DNA of 64,000 nt, taken from NCBI GenBank assembly GCA_029973955.1, contig JARKQJ010000173.1:32479-96478 (forward strand). The letters run 5' to 3'. A model generated the notes under the pieces. The model worked only from the letters and a program-made list of their open reading frames with translations, was not told the origin of the DNA and did not search any database. Below are positions 43,489 to 51,947 of the stretch, in pieces (the first letter of the stretch is position 1; every line of letters starts with the position of its first letter). Position numbers and translations under genes: made by a program. This stretch comes from Paludibaculum sp. Its GTDB lineage: Bacteria; Acidobacteriota; Terriglobia; Bryobacterales; Bryobacteraceae.

Positions 43489-44633
43489 AGTCTTGCGAAC
43501 GAGATCGACACCGGGCTCGGCGTGTGCACGACGTTGCGCGTGTCGGTGAGCTTGCCGCTCGTGGGGTCCACCTGCCAGCTCACGATGGTGTCGCTCTGCT
43601 CGTTGGCGGCGTAGAGGAAGCGGCCGCGCGGATCCAGGCCGATGAAGCGCGGAATGCGGCCGCGCGAAGGCACCCAGCCCTGAGGCGTAAGTAGGCCGGT
43701 GGAGGGATCGGCGGCGAAAATGGCGACGCTGTCGTAGCCGCGGTTGGAGCAGTAGACGAAGCGTCCGCCGGGCGAGACTTCGATCTCCGAGGCCGTGCTC
43801 TCGCCGGTGTAGTCGGCCGGCAGCGTGGTGAGGATCTGCGCGGCTTTCATGTGGCCGCGCTCGGCCTCCCACATCCAGGTGGTCACTGTGTTGTTGATCT
43901 CGTTGAGCGCCCACAGCACCGGCAGGCGCGGGTGAAACGCCGCGTGGCGCGGGCCGGAGAAGGTGCGTGAAACGCCGGCGCCTTGCGCGGTGGGTGTCAG
44001 CTTGCCGGTCTTGGCGTCGAAGCCGAAGACGAAGACGCGGTCCAGGCCTTTATCGGGCACGACGACGAAGCGGCCGGCGGGCTCGAAGAGGATCTGGTGC
44101 GGGTGCGCGCTGGCCTGCTCCACGCGATGAGGGCCGGGCGTGCCCTGCAGCGGAACCACTTGCACCACTTCACCCAGCCGGCCGTCTTCTCTCACGGAGA
44201 GCACGCTGACGCCGCCGCTGGTGTAGTTGGCGATCACCAGGAAGCGGCCGTTGTTGTCGAGCGCCAGATGCACGCCGTTGACGCCGCCGGTTTCCACCTG
44301 GTTGACCTGGGTGAGCTGGCCGGTGGCCGGGTCCACCGAGAAGGATGTGGCGTGGCCTTCATCGCCGTGCGCGGAGTACAGGAACCTGCGGTCTTTGCGC
44401 AGGGTGAGGAACGACGGGTTGATGAGCCCGCCCACCTTCTGCACGTGCGTCCACTGGCCGGTCTCTTCGTCCACGCGGAAGACATGAATGCCGTCGCCGC
44501 GCGCGTAGCGCTTGGCCGATGTGTAGCAGCCGACGTAGGCGTAGAGCGTGGGTGCGGCGGCGGTAGACCAGCCTGCGGTAGCGGCCGCGGCGGCCAGGAA
44601 GCCGCGCCGCGTCCACTCGGAAGAAATCGGCAT
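43485..44633 (-). CDS. lactonase-family seven-bladed propeller protein, exported
   Basis: 382 aa from ATG 44633 (ribosome site AGGTGAA), with a twin-arginine-like leader (TRRGFLAAAAATAGWSTAA). It is a 6-phosphogluconolactonase/carboxymuconate-cyclase-type propeller (PF10282): TLYAYVGCYTSAKRYARGDG, blade repeats such as RFLYSAHGDEG, RFLVIANYTSGGVSV, RFVVVPDKGLDRVF, RFVYCSNRGYDSVAIF and RFLYAANEQSDTI, and a conserved AHPHQILFEPAGRF. An exported lactonase could open sugar lactones. Given the neighbouring acid-sugar operon, a role on an aldonolactone is possible but unproven; many such exported propellers have no assigned activity. Confidence 0.85.
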   Translation of the reverse strand: MPISSEWTRRGFLAAAAATAGWSTAAAPTLYAYVGCYTSAKRYARGDGIHVFRVDEETGQWTHVQKVGGLINPSFLTLRKDRRFLYSAHGDEGHATSFSVDPATGQLTQVNQVETGGVNGVHLALDNNGRFLVIANYTSGGVSVLSVREDGRLGEVVQVVPLQGTPGPHRVEQASAHPHQILFEPAGRFVVVPDKGLDRVFVFGFDAKTGKLTPTAQGAGVSRTFSGPRHAAFHPRLPVLWALNEINNTVTTWMWEAERGHMKAAQILTTLPADYTGESTASEIEVSPGGRFVYCSNRGYDSVAIFAADPSTGLLTPQGWVPSRGRIPRFIGLDPRGRFLYAANEQSDTIVSWQVDPTSGKLTDTRNVVHTPSPVSISFARL

Positions 44634-44670
44634 TTCACCTCCGGGAACCTTCAATCATACTCGCCCGGCG

Positions 44671-47271
44671 CTATTCGGTAACTTTGGCCAGGATGTGTCG
44701 CAACACGGGATCATTCTTGCAGCGCTCCGGCGCATTCTTCCACAGCGCCAGCACGGCGTCCATCTTGCGGTCAGAGGCCTCCAGGCTGTTGGAGCGCTGC
44801 TGGAGCAGAGCTTGGACCTGGGTGAGTTCCGGCGAAACTCCGCAGCCGCCGGCTGCTGTTGCCACTCGCCGCAGCACCTCATCCCAGCGGCGCGCGCGCT
44901 CCCGCACGGAGAGGCCCTTGCGGCCCGGATCGAGCTTGAGAATCTCCTCCGCGCGGCCGATGGCGCTCTGCACCAACTCATTGCCCGGCGCCGCTTGCGC
45001 CGCGCGGCGGTAAGCCTCCAAAGCCAGCAGCACCTTGTCCTCTCCCAGCCGCGTATCGCCCAGTGCCAACCAGATGCCGGCATCGGCCGGGAAGTGGCTG
45101 GCTAGAATCCTGTAGGCCTCCTCCGTCTGTTCGGCGGAACTGCACTTGGCCAGTATCTCCGCGGCGCGCTTGCCGGTCACCGGATCGTCGCCGCGTTGGG
45201 CGATCACGGCCAGCAGGACGGATGTGGCCTCGCCTGGATGGCCCGCCTCGGTGAGCAGCGACGCGAATTCGAGCTGCGCTTCGCGCCTCTGTGCTTCTTC
45301 GCCGTCAGTCCACTCTTTCGCCAGCGCCTGTCGCAAGAGCTGAACGGCCTCGGTCTTCCGGCCAGCGGCGCCGGCCACGTGTGCCAGTCCCTCGAACACC
45401 GGCCCACTCCGCGGCAGAGCCCGCGCCGCCTCGGACAAGTATCTCTGCGCCTCCTCAAACTGTCCGACGCGCACCAGGGCGAGTCCCAGCGCCGCGCGAG
45501 TGCGCACGTCCTGCGGCGTCTGCGCCAACGCGGAACGGTAGGCCAGCACCGCCTCGCTCACCTGTCCTTTCGCCATCAGGCGCTGACCGGCTTGGTATGC
45601 CTCCGAGCCGAACTCGTGCCTCTTCTGCCGCTGCCAGAAAAGCAGGCCGGAGACGATCAGAATCGCCGCCACCGCGATGGCGCCCGCCGCCGGCAGCCAA
45701 TTGCTCACCGGCGGGCGTGCCCCTTCCGGTTTGCGGCCGTAAGCCGCCAGCGCTTCCTGAACGGTGAGGCGGCCCAACACTTCGCCACCGGCGCGGCTGA
45801 TCACGGGGATCTCTTCCACGCCCTCGCGGCCCATCTTCTGCAGCGCCGTATCCAGCAGGTCGTCGGGGTGGACATAGAGCGTGTGCGATTCGCTGCTCGG
45901 CGGCGCGGGCTGCATGGCGCCCTCCACCGTGAGCGGCTCCAAACGGTGCGCCGGCGAGGGCAAGGCAATGCCGTCCTGCCTGGAAAGGGCCTCATAGATG
46001 GGCAGGTGCTGGAGCCTGCCGGCCAGCAGGTAGCTGCAGAGGTTGGCGATCATCAGCGGAACGATGATGGTGTAGTCGCGCGTTACCTCGAAGATCATGA
46101 TCACGCTGGTCATCGGCGTCCGCACGATGCCGGCAAAGGCCGCGCCCATGCCCACCAGCGCGTAGGCGCCGGCGTTGCCGGTGTGGTCCGGCGCCAGCGT
46201 GTGAGCGATCTGCCCGACCGCCCCGCCCAGCATGGCGCCGATGAAGAGGCTGGGTCCGAAGATGCCGCCGGCGTTGCCGGAGCTGTAGCTGGTGGTCGTG
46301 GCAATCATCTTCAAAGCCAGCAACAGCAGCATCATCTTCCATGCCAGTTGCCCGTTCAGCGCCTCGCTCACCAGGTTGTAACCGACCCCCAATACGCCGG
46401 GTACGGCCAACGCCAGCAGGCCCACCGTTAAGCCGCCCACCGCCGGCGCGAACGGCGCCCAAGCCGCCGGCGTCTTCTGAAAGGCCTTCCGGATGCTCAA
46501 CAGCATCTTCACGAAAACTGTGGAGACCAGGCCGCCCAACACGCCCAACAGCGCGTAGACTACAAACTCCAGCGGATGAACCAATTGATAGGCGGGCACA
46601 TGAAACAGCGGCTCGTCGCCCAGAATCAGGCGCAGGATCATCCACGACGTGGCCGCGCCGATCACCACCGTCCCCACGACGCGCGCATGCAGATCAGCCA
46701 GAATCTCCTCCAGCGTGAACAGCACCGCCGCCAGCGGCGTATTGAACGCCGCCGCCACCGCTGCCGCCGTGCCCACCGGGATCAGTGACTTGATGTGTTC
46801 CTCACTCAGGCCCAGCTTGCGGCCCGCCACCGACGCGATGCCCGCGCCGATATGGACCGACGGACCTTCGCGGCCCAGCGCCACGCCGCTGCCCAGCGAG
46901 ATGGAGGAGCAGAGGAACTTGCCGATTACGGTGCGCATCCCGATGACCCCGTTTCTCAGCACCAGAGCCACGCGCGTCTGCGGAATGCCGCTGCCACGCG
47001 CTTCGGGGAAGAATCTGTAGAGCAGCCAACCGCCGATCAGGGAGCCGGCGAAGGGGCTCAGCAGCCGCTGCGCCGGACCGGCGGTCATCAGCGTCTTGCC
47101 GAGCCGCTCCGTGATGCCCACAAAGGCCACCACCACCAATCCCACTACCGCGCTGATCACCAGTGCCAGCAGCAGCAGCAGCTTGTCTTCATGCTCTTGA
47201 AGGTTTACCTGTGCCAGCCACCGCTGCAACGGCTGCAGCAGCCGACGGAGCCCGCCTGTCTTGTTGGGCAT
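44671..47271 (-). CDS. CLC chloride channel/antiporter fused to CBS and TPR domains
   Basis: 866 aa from ATG 47271. CLC core: GSGIP (93-97), GREGP (133-137) with gating Glu135, SSGNAGGIFGPSLFIGAML and the CLC helix ending IMIFEVTRDY. A CBS-type segment follows (~453-520; MGREGVEEIPVISRAGGEVL). An extra transmembrane helix (~526-548, AAGAIAVAAILIVSGLLFW) leads into a C-terminal TPR region to the end (KGQVSEAVLAYRSALAQTPQ; VGQFEEAQRYLSEAARALP; EDKVLLALEAYRRAAQAAPG). CLC-CBS is normal, but the helix plus TPR tail is unusual. With the extra helix, the TPR part may lie outside the cytoplasm. A TTG start at 47394 is an alternative. Confidence 0.9.
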   Translation of the reverse strand: MPNKTGGLRRLLQPLQRWLAQVNLQEHEDKLLLLLALVISAVVGLVVVAFVGITERLGKTLMTAGPAQRLLSPFAGSLIGGWLLYRFFPEARGSGIPQTRVALVLRNGVIGMRTVIGKFLCSSISLGSGVALGREGPSVHIGAGIASVAGRKLGLSEEHIKSLIPVGTAAAVAAAFNTPLAAVLFTLEEILADLHARVVGTVVIGAATSWMILRLILGDEPLFHVPAYQLVHPLEFVVYALLGVLGGLVSTVFVKMLLSIRKAFQKTPAAWAPFAPAVGGLTVGLLALAVPGVLGVGYNLVSEALNGQLAWKMMLLLLALKMIATTTSYSSGNAGGIFGPSLFIGAMLGGAVGQIAHTLAPDHTGNAGAYALVGMGAAFAGIVRTPMTSVIMIFEVTRDYTIIVPLMIANLCSYLLAGRLQHLPIYEALSRQDGIALPSPAHRLEPLTVEGAMQPAPPSSESHTLYVHPDDLLDTALQKMGREGVEEIPVISRAGGEVLGRLTVQEALAAYGRKPEGARPPVSNWLPAAGAIAVAAILIVSGLLFWQRQKRHEFGSEAYQAGQRLMAKGQVSEAVLAYRSALAQTPQDVRTRAALGLALVRVGQFEEAQRYLSEAARALPRSGPVFEGLAHVAGAAGRKTEAVQLLRQALAKEWTDGEEAQRREAQLEFASLLTEAGHPGEATSVLLAVIAQRGDDPVTGKRAAEILAKCSSAEQTEEAYRILASHFPADAGIWLALGDTRLGEDKVLLALEAYRRAAQAAPGNELVQSAIGRAEEILKLDPGRKGLSVRERARRWDEVLRRVATAAGGCGVSPELTQVQALLQQRSNSLEASDRKMDAVLALWKNAPERCKNDPVLRHILAKVTE

Positions 47272-47487
47272 CAGTAGCCATTGTCTCAATCCGGCGTCCG
47301 CTCGGGCGGCCCGGCGGCCTCCTCGGCGCGCCGGACCGCCCGCGTCCGGCAGTCCGGAACTTGTGACGGCAGCTGCTGTTTGGAGGCGGCACAAACCCGC
47401 CCGCGGCGCTCACGTTCGCAAAGCTCCGTAAAACGCCGTGGCGAGCGCTCCGCTCGGCATAATCAAGATACTGTGGTGTAGATTCGT

Positions 47488-48465
47488 ATGATGCGATTTC
47501 TGCTGCTCCTGCTCCCCGCGGCTCTGCTCGCGCAGGCGCCCGCTCGGCCCATTGGCCAACTCGGCGTGCCGGCGCGGGTGGGCGCGATCACGCGAGTCAT
47601 CGGATCGAATGAGATTCTGGAGACCGGGACGCTGCGCGAGGTCACTCTCGAATCGGCCGAACTCGCGCTCGTCTTTCCGAACCGCCATGAGAATGTGATC
47701 GCGGCCGGCGACGAGAAGCTGTTGATCCTGCGCGGCACCGTGCGCAATCCGGAGAAGACTTCCGTGGCGCACCTCGGGCCCAGCGAAGTGGTGGGGCTGC
47801 GCCTGGCGCTGAAGAACACGATGACGAAACGCGTCGACTTCATCGCGCACTACGATCCGGAGACGCTCCAGCACATCAGCGGGAAACTCAAGGGCGGGGA
47901 GTCCGCCCGCTTCGTCGGCGTATGGCGCGTGCCGTCGGACTGGGCCGACTTTCGCATCGGCCTCAGCTACGACAAGCCGGTCATCGTGCCCAGCTACGAC
48001 CTCACTGGCAAGATCACTCCGCCGCGCTCCATCTTCCTCGCCCCCGACGGCGTCAACCTCAACCTCACCGCCACCGCCGCTGCCGGAACCAGCTTCGAAG
48101 TCGACGGTCTCGAGTTCGGTGCCGCCCGCCTCTCTCAGCCCGCGCGTATCGCCGGCATGGTGAAGGACCCGGCCCAGCCGCTCTATGTGGTGACCATCCC
48201 CGTGGCCAACCGCCTCCTGCTGCCGGCCCGCTGGGGCTGGCAATATGTGAACGCGGAACTGCTGCACGAGGATGGAACCGCCACCAGGTTCTACCCCAGC
48301 ATCTTTAACCAGGCCACCGACGCCGCCTGGGGCGGAGACCTCGCGCCCGCCGCATCGGTCCAATCCCAGTTCCTGTTCTACCCGGGCGCCGGCCAGCGTC
48401 CGCGTGCGCTACGTCTGACGGTTCAGGCGACCGGCCGCCAGGTGGAGATCGGCCTGGCGCGCTAA
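47488..48465 (+). CDS. hypothetical secreted beta-rich protein
   Basis: 325 aa with a signal peptide (MRFLLLLLPAALLAQ). The rest is a beta-rich protein with many Val, Leu and Thr strands (LREVTLESAELALVFPNRHE; EKLLILRGTVRNPEKTSV; RLALKNTMTKRVDFIAHYDP; PRALRLTVQATGRQVEIGLA). The pattern recalls Ig-like accessory domains for extracytoplasmic proteins, but I recognise no family. It has no cysteines and no membrane segment besides the signal. It is convergent with the Rrf2 gene, with overlapping stops (48462-48465). Confidence 0.75.
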   Translation: MMRFLLLLLPAALLAQAPARPIGQLGVPARVGAITRVIGSNEILETGTLREVTLESAELALVFPNRHENVIAAGDEKLLILRGTVRNPEKTSVAHLGPSEVVGLRLALKNTMTKRVDFIAHYDPETLQHISGKLKGGESARFVGVWRVPSDWADFRIGLSYDKPVIVPSYDLTGKITPPRSIFLAPDGVNLNLTATAAAGTSFEVDGLEFGAARLSQPARIAGMVKDPAQPLYVVTIPVANRLLLPARWGWQYVNAELLHEDGTATRFYPSIFNQATDAAWGGDLAPAASVQSQFLFYPGAGQRPRALRLTVQATGRQVEIGLAR

Positions 48466-48932
48466 ATGTAGTACATCAGCGCGTCCGCATTCCCGGCTTC
48501 GGCGCGCGCCTCATCGGCCCGCCGGCAGGCATCGGCCAGCGTCGTGCGGTCCAGGATCTTCGCTATCTCGTTCCGGACTTCTCTCATCACCAGCCGCGTT
48601 TCGCAGTAGCGGTCGTCCACGCATTCATCGCACTTCCTGTACGCCGATTCGCTGGCACACGGCAGCGGCGCCAGGGGCCCCTCGATCTTGCGGATCACCT
48701 GACCCAGCGTCACTTCCTCCGGCGCCCGCGCCAGCATGTAGCCGCCGCCCTTGCCCTTCTTGCTTTCCACGAATCCGTGCGACTTCAGCCGCAGCAGGAT
48801 CTGCTCCAGAAACTTCTTCGGAATGTGCTCCCGCTCCGACATCTCCGCAATCAATACTGACTTGCCATGCGCCCGGCTCAATGCGTACAGCGCCCGCAGC
48901 GCGTATTGCGTCTTCTTGGATAGCGTCCTCAT
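48462..48932 (-). CDS. Rrf2-family transcriptional regulator with four Cys
   Basis: 156 aa from ATG 48932 (MRTLSKKTQYALRALYAL matches the family start; ATG 48950 is an alternative). Winged-helix DNA-binding part: SEREHIPKKFLEQILLRLKS and KGKGGGYMLARAPEEVTLGQ, where GKGGGY is the wing. A Cys cluster follows: PCASESAYRKCDECVDDRYC, a C-x10-C-x2-C-x6-C array that could bind an Fe-S cluster, as in IscR/NsrR-like members, or sense thiols, as CymR-type regulators do. It is divergent from a Cys-rich small ORF and near metB-type and PIG-L genes, so control of cysteine or sulfur metabolism is plausible. Confidence 0.92.
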   Translation of the reverse strand: MRTLSKKTQYALRALYALSRAHGKSVLIAEMSEREHIPKKFLEQILLRLKSHGFVESKKGKGGGYMLARAPEEVTLGQVIRKIEGPLAPLPCASESAYRKCDECVDDRYCETRLVMREVRNEIAKILDRTTLADACRRADEARAEAGNADALMYYI

Positions 48933-49025
48933 CGCGCGTCGTCCAGCCATTGTCCCACGGCTTGCTCGGAATCACCATTTCCCGAATGGAGATGCCCACC
49001 TGCTTGCGGGAGAATAGCCCTAATC

Positions 49026-49033
49026 TCTATAGA
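49026..49033. promoter_or_regulatory. TCTATAGA palindrome in rrf2/small-ORF intergenic region
   Basis: A perfect 8-bp palindrome between rrf2 and the Cys-rich ORF. The same octamer lies in the metB promoter at 51955-51962, so it is a candidate binding site of the Rrf2 regulator. Confidence 0.45.
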
Positions 49034-49049
49034 AGTTCTGAAATCGTTC

Positions 49050-49078
49050 TTGACGGCCCTGATAGAATGTACTATTCT
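49050..49078 (+). promoter_or_regulatory. sigma70 promoter of Cys-rich small ORF, leaderless geometry
   Basis: TTGACG (49050-49055), exact 17-bp spacing and TATTCT (49073-49078). The predicted transcript start is about 49085, which is the A of the ATG, so the message would have no 5' leader. The minus-10 is part of a perfect dyad, AGAAT-GTACT-ATTCT (49064-49078), a likely operator. Confidence 0.65.
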
Positions 49079-49084
49079 CGACAT

Positions 49085-49186
49085 ATGAAGTCGTCTATAG
49101 CTAAAGCAACTGCTCCGGCGCCGGACTTCTTCGCCTCCACCCACCTCTGTGGTTGTTGTCCCTCCTGTCCGCTGCTTTGTTTCTAA
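49085..49186 (+). CDS. 33-aa Cys-rich small ORF, leaderless
   Basis: A 33-codon ORF (ATG 49085, TAA 49184) ending HLCGCCPSCPLLCF, with five Cys in the last 12 residues. There is no ribosome site; the strong promoter places the transcript start at the ATG. Cys-rich peptides read from leaderless messages upstream of sulfur genes in actinobacteria act as cysteine-responsive leader peptides: ribosomes stall on Cys codons when cysteine is low. The setting here fits such a role, with a Cys-bearing Rrf2 regulator divergent, an ANTAR protein 54 bp downstream, and thiol and metB genes beyond. A small metal- or cluster-binding peptide is the alternative. Whether it is translated cannot be told from sequence. 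Confidence 0.6.
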   Translation: MKSSIAKATAPAPDFFASTHLCGCCPSCPLLCF

Positions 49187-49240
49187 GCAGCTGCGAATTC
49201 AATCAGTTTCTGAATTTCAAGAAGACCAGGGAGACTCCGG

Positions 49241-49855
49241 ATGGCAACCCATCAATCCACTTTTCATTCCTTTTTGCAGCACGTTTCTCATTTGACGGCT
49301 GCTGCTGCTGAACCCCAGGAGGTATTGGCGAAGATTGTCGCGTCGCTCGATGAACACCTAGGACACGCCCGCGCCTCAATCCGACTCCACATCCACTCGA
49401 AATCCGTGGCGATGGAAGGCCCCGGCATCCAGAAGGCCAACTTCGTCTTTTCCCGGCCCATCGCGGTGCGGGGCAGGGAATACGGCCAGTTATCGGTGGA
49501 GACACACACGCCGGTGGGCAGCCCGCGGGATTGGATGCTGACCCTGGACACGCTCAGCCAGCAGCTCGCGCTTTACGCGGAGCGGCTGGAACTGGCCGAG
49601 AATCTGCGCCGCGCACAGGCCGAAATCAGTGAGATTCAGGCATCTCTTCAGAAGCGCAAGGCCCTCGCCCGCGCCAGCGGCATCGTGGCTCGGCTGAAGG
49701 GCACCACACTGGAGGCGGCCGAGCGCTGGATCGCCGCCGAGGCCGCGCGCCGCGGCCGGGAAACCCAGAGCTTCGCCGAACAGCTGATCCTGCACGAACG
49801 CCTGACGCGGCAGTTCACCGGCGCGAGGCACGGGAAGGCGGCGGTGGCGGCATGA
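49241..49855 (+). CDS. ANTAR-domain protein with GAF-like N-terminus
   Basis: 204 aa. Residues ~10-120 look like a degenerate GAF sensor (EVLAKIVASLDEHLGHARAS; YGQLSVETHTP; LDTLSQQLALYAERLELAEN). A coiled linker leads to an ANTAR RNA-binding three-helix bundle (~135-195): LQKRKALARASGIVARLKGT, TLEAAERWIAAEAARRGRET. ANTAR proteins bind paired hairpins in leader RNAs and act as antiterminators. It has no phosphorylatable receiver domain. The ribosome site is AGGGAGA. It overlaps the PIG-L gene by 4 bases and lies 54 bp after the Cys-rich ORF, so that ORF is probably in its leader. Confidence 0.82.
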   Translation: MATHQSTFHSFLQHVSHLTAAAAEPQEVLAKIVASLDEHLGHARASIRLHIHSKSVAMEGPGIQKANFVFSRPIAVRGREYGQLSVETHTPVGSPRDWMLTLDTLSQQLALYAERLELAENLRRAQAEISEIQASLQKRKALARASGIVARLKGTTLEAAERWIAAEAARRGRETQSFAEQLILHERLTRQFTGARHGKAAVAA

Positions 49856-50787
49856 GCGCACTCTCTCGCCGTGATGCCGGCCGCATGATGCTGGCCCCCG
49901 TGGTCTCCTCTCTCCACGCGGCACCGGCGGAGCGGCCCTGGAAAGTTCTGCTGGTGGTCGCCCACCCCGACGACGAGTACTACTTTGCAGCCACCGCCTA
50001 CCGCATTGCCGGAGAACTCAACGGTATCGTGGATCAGGTGGTGATCACCAACGGCGAGGGAGGCTACAAATACTCCGCCCTGGCGGAGCGCATCTATGGA
50101 ATCCCGCTCACCGAAGAGAGCTCCGGCCGCAGCCGCCTGCCGGAGATCCGCCGCCGCGAAACCCTCGCCGCCGGGCGCATTCTCGGCATTCGAAACCACT
50201 ACTTCTTCGACGAACGCGACCTCCGCTTCACGCTCTCCGCGGACGAAGCGCTGAGTGAGATCTGGCACTGCGACTCCGTGCGCACGCGCCTCCGCCAGAT
50301 CCTGGAGCGCGAGCGCTACGACTTCATCTTCACCGTCCTGCCGCGCGAATCCACGCACGGCCACCACCAGGCCGCCACGCTGCTGGCGCTCGAAGCCGCC
50401 GGCCAATCGGAGGAGGCGCGGCGGCCTGTGGTGCTGGGGGCCGAGCCCGCCCGTGCCCACGAAACCGAGCTCTTCGCCGGCCTGCCCGGCTTTGCCGCCA
50501 GCCGCCCCGCCCATCTCCAGCCCGACTTCACCTTCGACCGCCGCCAGAGCTTCGGCTACCAGGACGCCCTGGACTACGAAATCGTCGTCCGCTGGGTGAT
50601 CGCCGAGCACAAGTCACAAGGCAAGTTCCAGAACGACGCCGGCAGGCACGACGTCGAGCGCTTCTGGCGCTTCGCCGCCGGTCCGCGCGACGCCGCCGCC
50701 CGCACCGCCGAACTGGCGCGCCAACTCCGCCGCAGCCCGTCAGCGGCCGCGCCGGCGCGGAACCCACATCACGCGCTGAGCGCCTGA
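49852..50787 (+). CDS. PIG-L/LmbE-family deacetylase
   Basis: 311 aa. The LmbE fold shows KVLLVVAHPDDEYYFAATAY with the metal-binding AHPDDE (His38, Asp41), VVITNGEGGYKYSA, ETLAAGRILGI and the third ligand region ESTHGHHQAATLLALE (about 167-171). A short hydrophobic N-terminus may be a leader. Family members deacetylate N-acetylglucosamine derivatives, including the BshB/MshB step of bacillithiol or mycothiol synthesis. Its position between an ANTAR gene and a metB-type gene makes a thiol-related role attractive but not shown. Its last 19 bases overlap the convergent metB-type gene. Confidence 0.87.
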   Translation: MSALSRRDAGRMMLAPVVSSLHAAPAERPWKVLLVVAHPDDEYYFAATAYRIAGELNGIVDQVVITNGEGGYKYSALAERIYGIPLTEESSGRSRLPEIRRRETLAAGRILGIRNHYFFDERDLRFTLSADEALSEIWHCDSVRTRLRQILERERYDFIFTVLPRESTHGHHQAATLLALEAAGQSEEARRPVVLGAEPARAHETELFAGLPGFAASRPAHLQPDFTFDRRQSFGYQDALDYEIVVRWVIAEHKSQGKFQNDAGRHDVERFWRFAAGPRDAAARTAELARQLRRSPSAAAPARNPHHALSA

Positions 50788-51908
50788 TCCAGATCCGCGA
50801 TCAGATCGTCCAGGTGCTCCAGGCCCACCGACAGCCGGATCAGGTCGTCGCCGATGCCCATCCCGGCCCGCACATCCGGCGGGATGCTGGCGTGCGTCAT
50901 GGTGGCCGGGTGATCGATCAACGACTCCACGCCGCCCAGCGATTCGGCCAGCGTGAACACCTTCACCCGCCGCAGCAGAGCATCCACCGCCGCCGCGCCG
51001 CCGCCCACGCGGAATGAAAACGTCCCGCCGAACCCCTTCATCTGCTTCCGGGCCAGCGCGTGCTGCGGGTGGGATTCCAGCCCCGGGTGCAGCACCTGGC
51101 TCACGCCGGCGTGCCGCTCCAGCCAGCGCGCGATGCCCAGCGCGTTGCGGTTGTGCTCTTCCATCCTCACTGCCAGCGTCTTGATGCCGCGCAGCACCAG
51201 GTAGCAGTCCTGCGGGCCCGCGCACGTGCCCATGGCGTTCTGCAGGAATCCGATCCGCTCCGCCCAGGCCTCCTCGCGCGCCACCATGCCTCCGCCCACC
51301 ACGTCGGAATGGCCGTTGATGTACTTCGTGGTCGAGTGCAGCGCGATGTCCACGCCCAGCTCCAGCGGACGCTGGAAGTAGGGCGAGAGAAAGGTGTTGT
51401 CGCAGATCGTCACCGCTCCGTGCGCCTTGGCGATGGCCGCCACCCGCTCCAGGTCCACCAGGTTCATCAGCGGATTGGTGGGCGATTCGATCCAAACGCC
51501 CGCCGCCGGCGTTTCGAACGCGCGCTCCAGCGCCGCCAGGTCGCGCAAATCCACGTAATCAGCGGAAATGCCCTTGTCGCGGAAGACCGTCTCCAGCAGA
51601 CGGTACGTTCCGCCGTAAAGGTCGCTCTGCACGATCAGCCGGTCGCCGGTCTTGAACAGCATCAGCGCCGTCGCCTCCGCCGCCATGCCCGTGGCGAAGG
51701 CGAAGCCCCGCACGCCGCCTTCCAGCGCCGCCAGCGTGTCTTCCAGAGCCTTGCGCGTCGGATTGCCGCTGCGCGAGTAGTCGTACTGCCCCGGTACGCC
51801 GACGTCGTCAAATGCGAAGGTCGAGGTCTGGAAGATCGGCGGCATCACCGCGCCCAGATGGGCCTTGGGGTCATGCCCGGTGTGAATCGAGAGTGTCTTG
51901 AAGTGCAT
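50769..51908 (-). CDS. Cys/Met metabolism PLP enzyme (cystathionine gamma-synthase/lyase type)
   Basis: 379 aa from ATG 51908, the usual family length. PLP fold type I marks: FAFDDVGVPGQYDYSRSGNP, QSDLYGGTYRLLE, WIESPTNPLMNLVDL, AVTICDNTFLSPYFQRPLEL with the cofactor-binding Asp, and Lys195 in HSTTKYINGHSDVVGG, which forms the Schiff base. The C-terminus has AESLGGVESLIDHPATMTHA (the SLGG-E-SL motif and substrate-binding region). It either makes cystathionine from an activated homoserine or cleaves it; the choice cannot be made reliably from these motifs. The promoter holds an AGTCTATAGACT palindrome related to the rrf2 region. Confidence 0.93.
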   Translation of the reverse strand: MHFKTLSIHTGHDPKAHLGAVMPPIFQTSTFAFDDVGVPGQYDYSRSGNPTRKALEDTLAALEGGVRGFAFATGMAAEATALMLFKTGDRLIVQSDLYGGTYRLLETVFRDKGISADYVDLRDLAALERAFETPAAGVWIESPTNPLMNLVDLERVAAIAKAHGAVTICDNTFLSPYFQRPLELGVDIALHSTTKYINGHSDVVGGGMVAREEAWAERIGFLQNAMGTCAGPQDCYLVLRGIKTLAVRMEEHNRNALGIARWLERHAGVSQVLHPGLESHPQHALARKQMKGFGGTFSFRVGGGAAAVDALLRRVKVFTLAESLGGVESLIDHPATMTHASIPPDVRAGMGIGDDLIRLSVGLEHLDDLIADLDQALSA

Positions 51909-51947
51909 GAGGGAGTTCCGCGCCGGCGGTGTGCCAGTGCAATAACC

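Noticed and set aside
49085..49186. The Cys-rich ORF as a selenoprotein or toxin
   Set aside because: There is no in-frame TGA read-through or SECIS-like structure and no antitoxin partner. A leader peptide or small Cys peptide fits the promoter and neighbours better.
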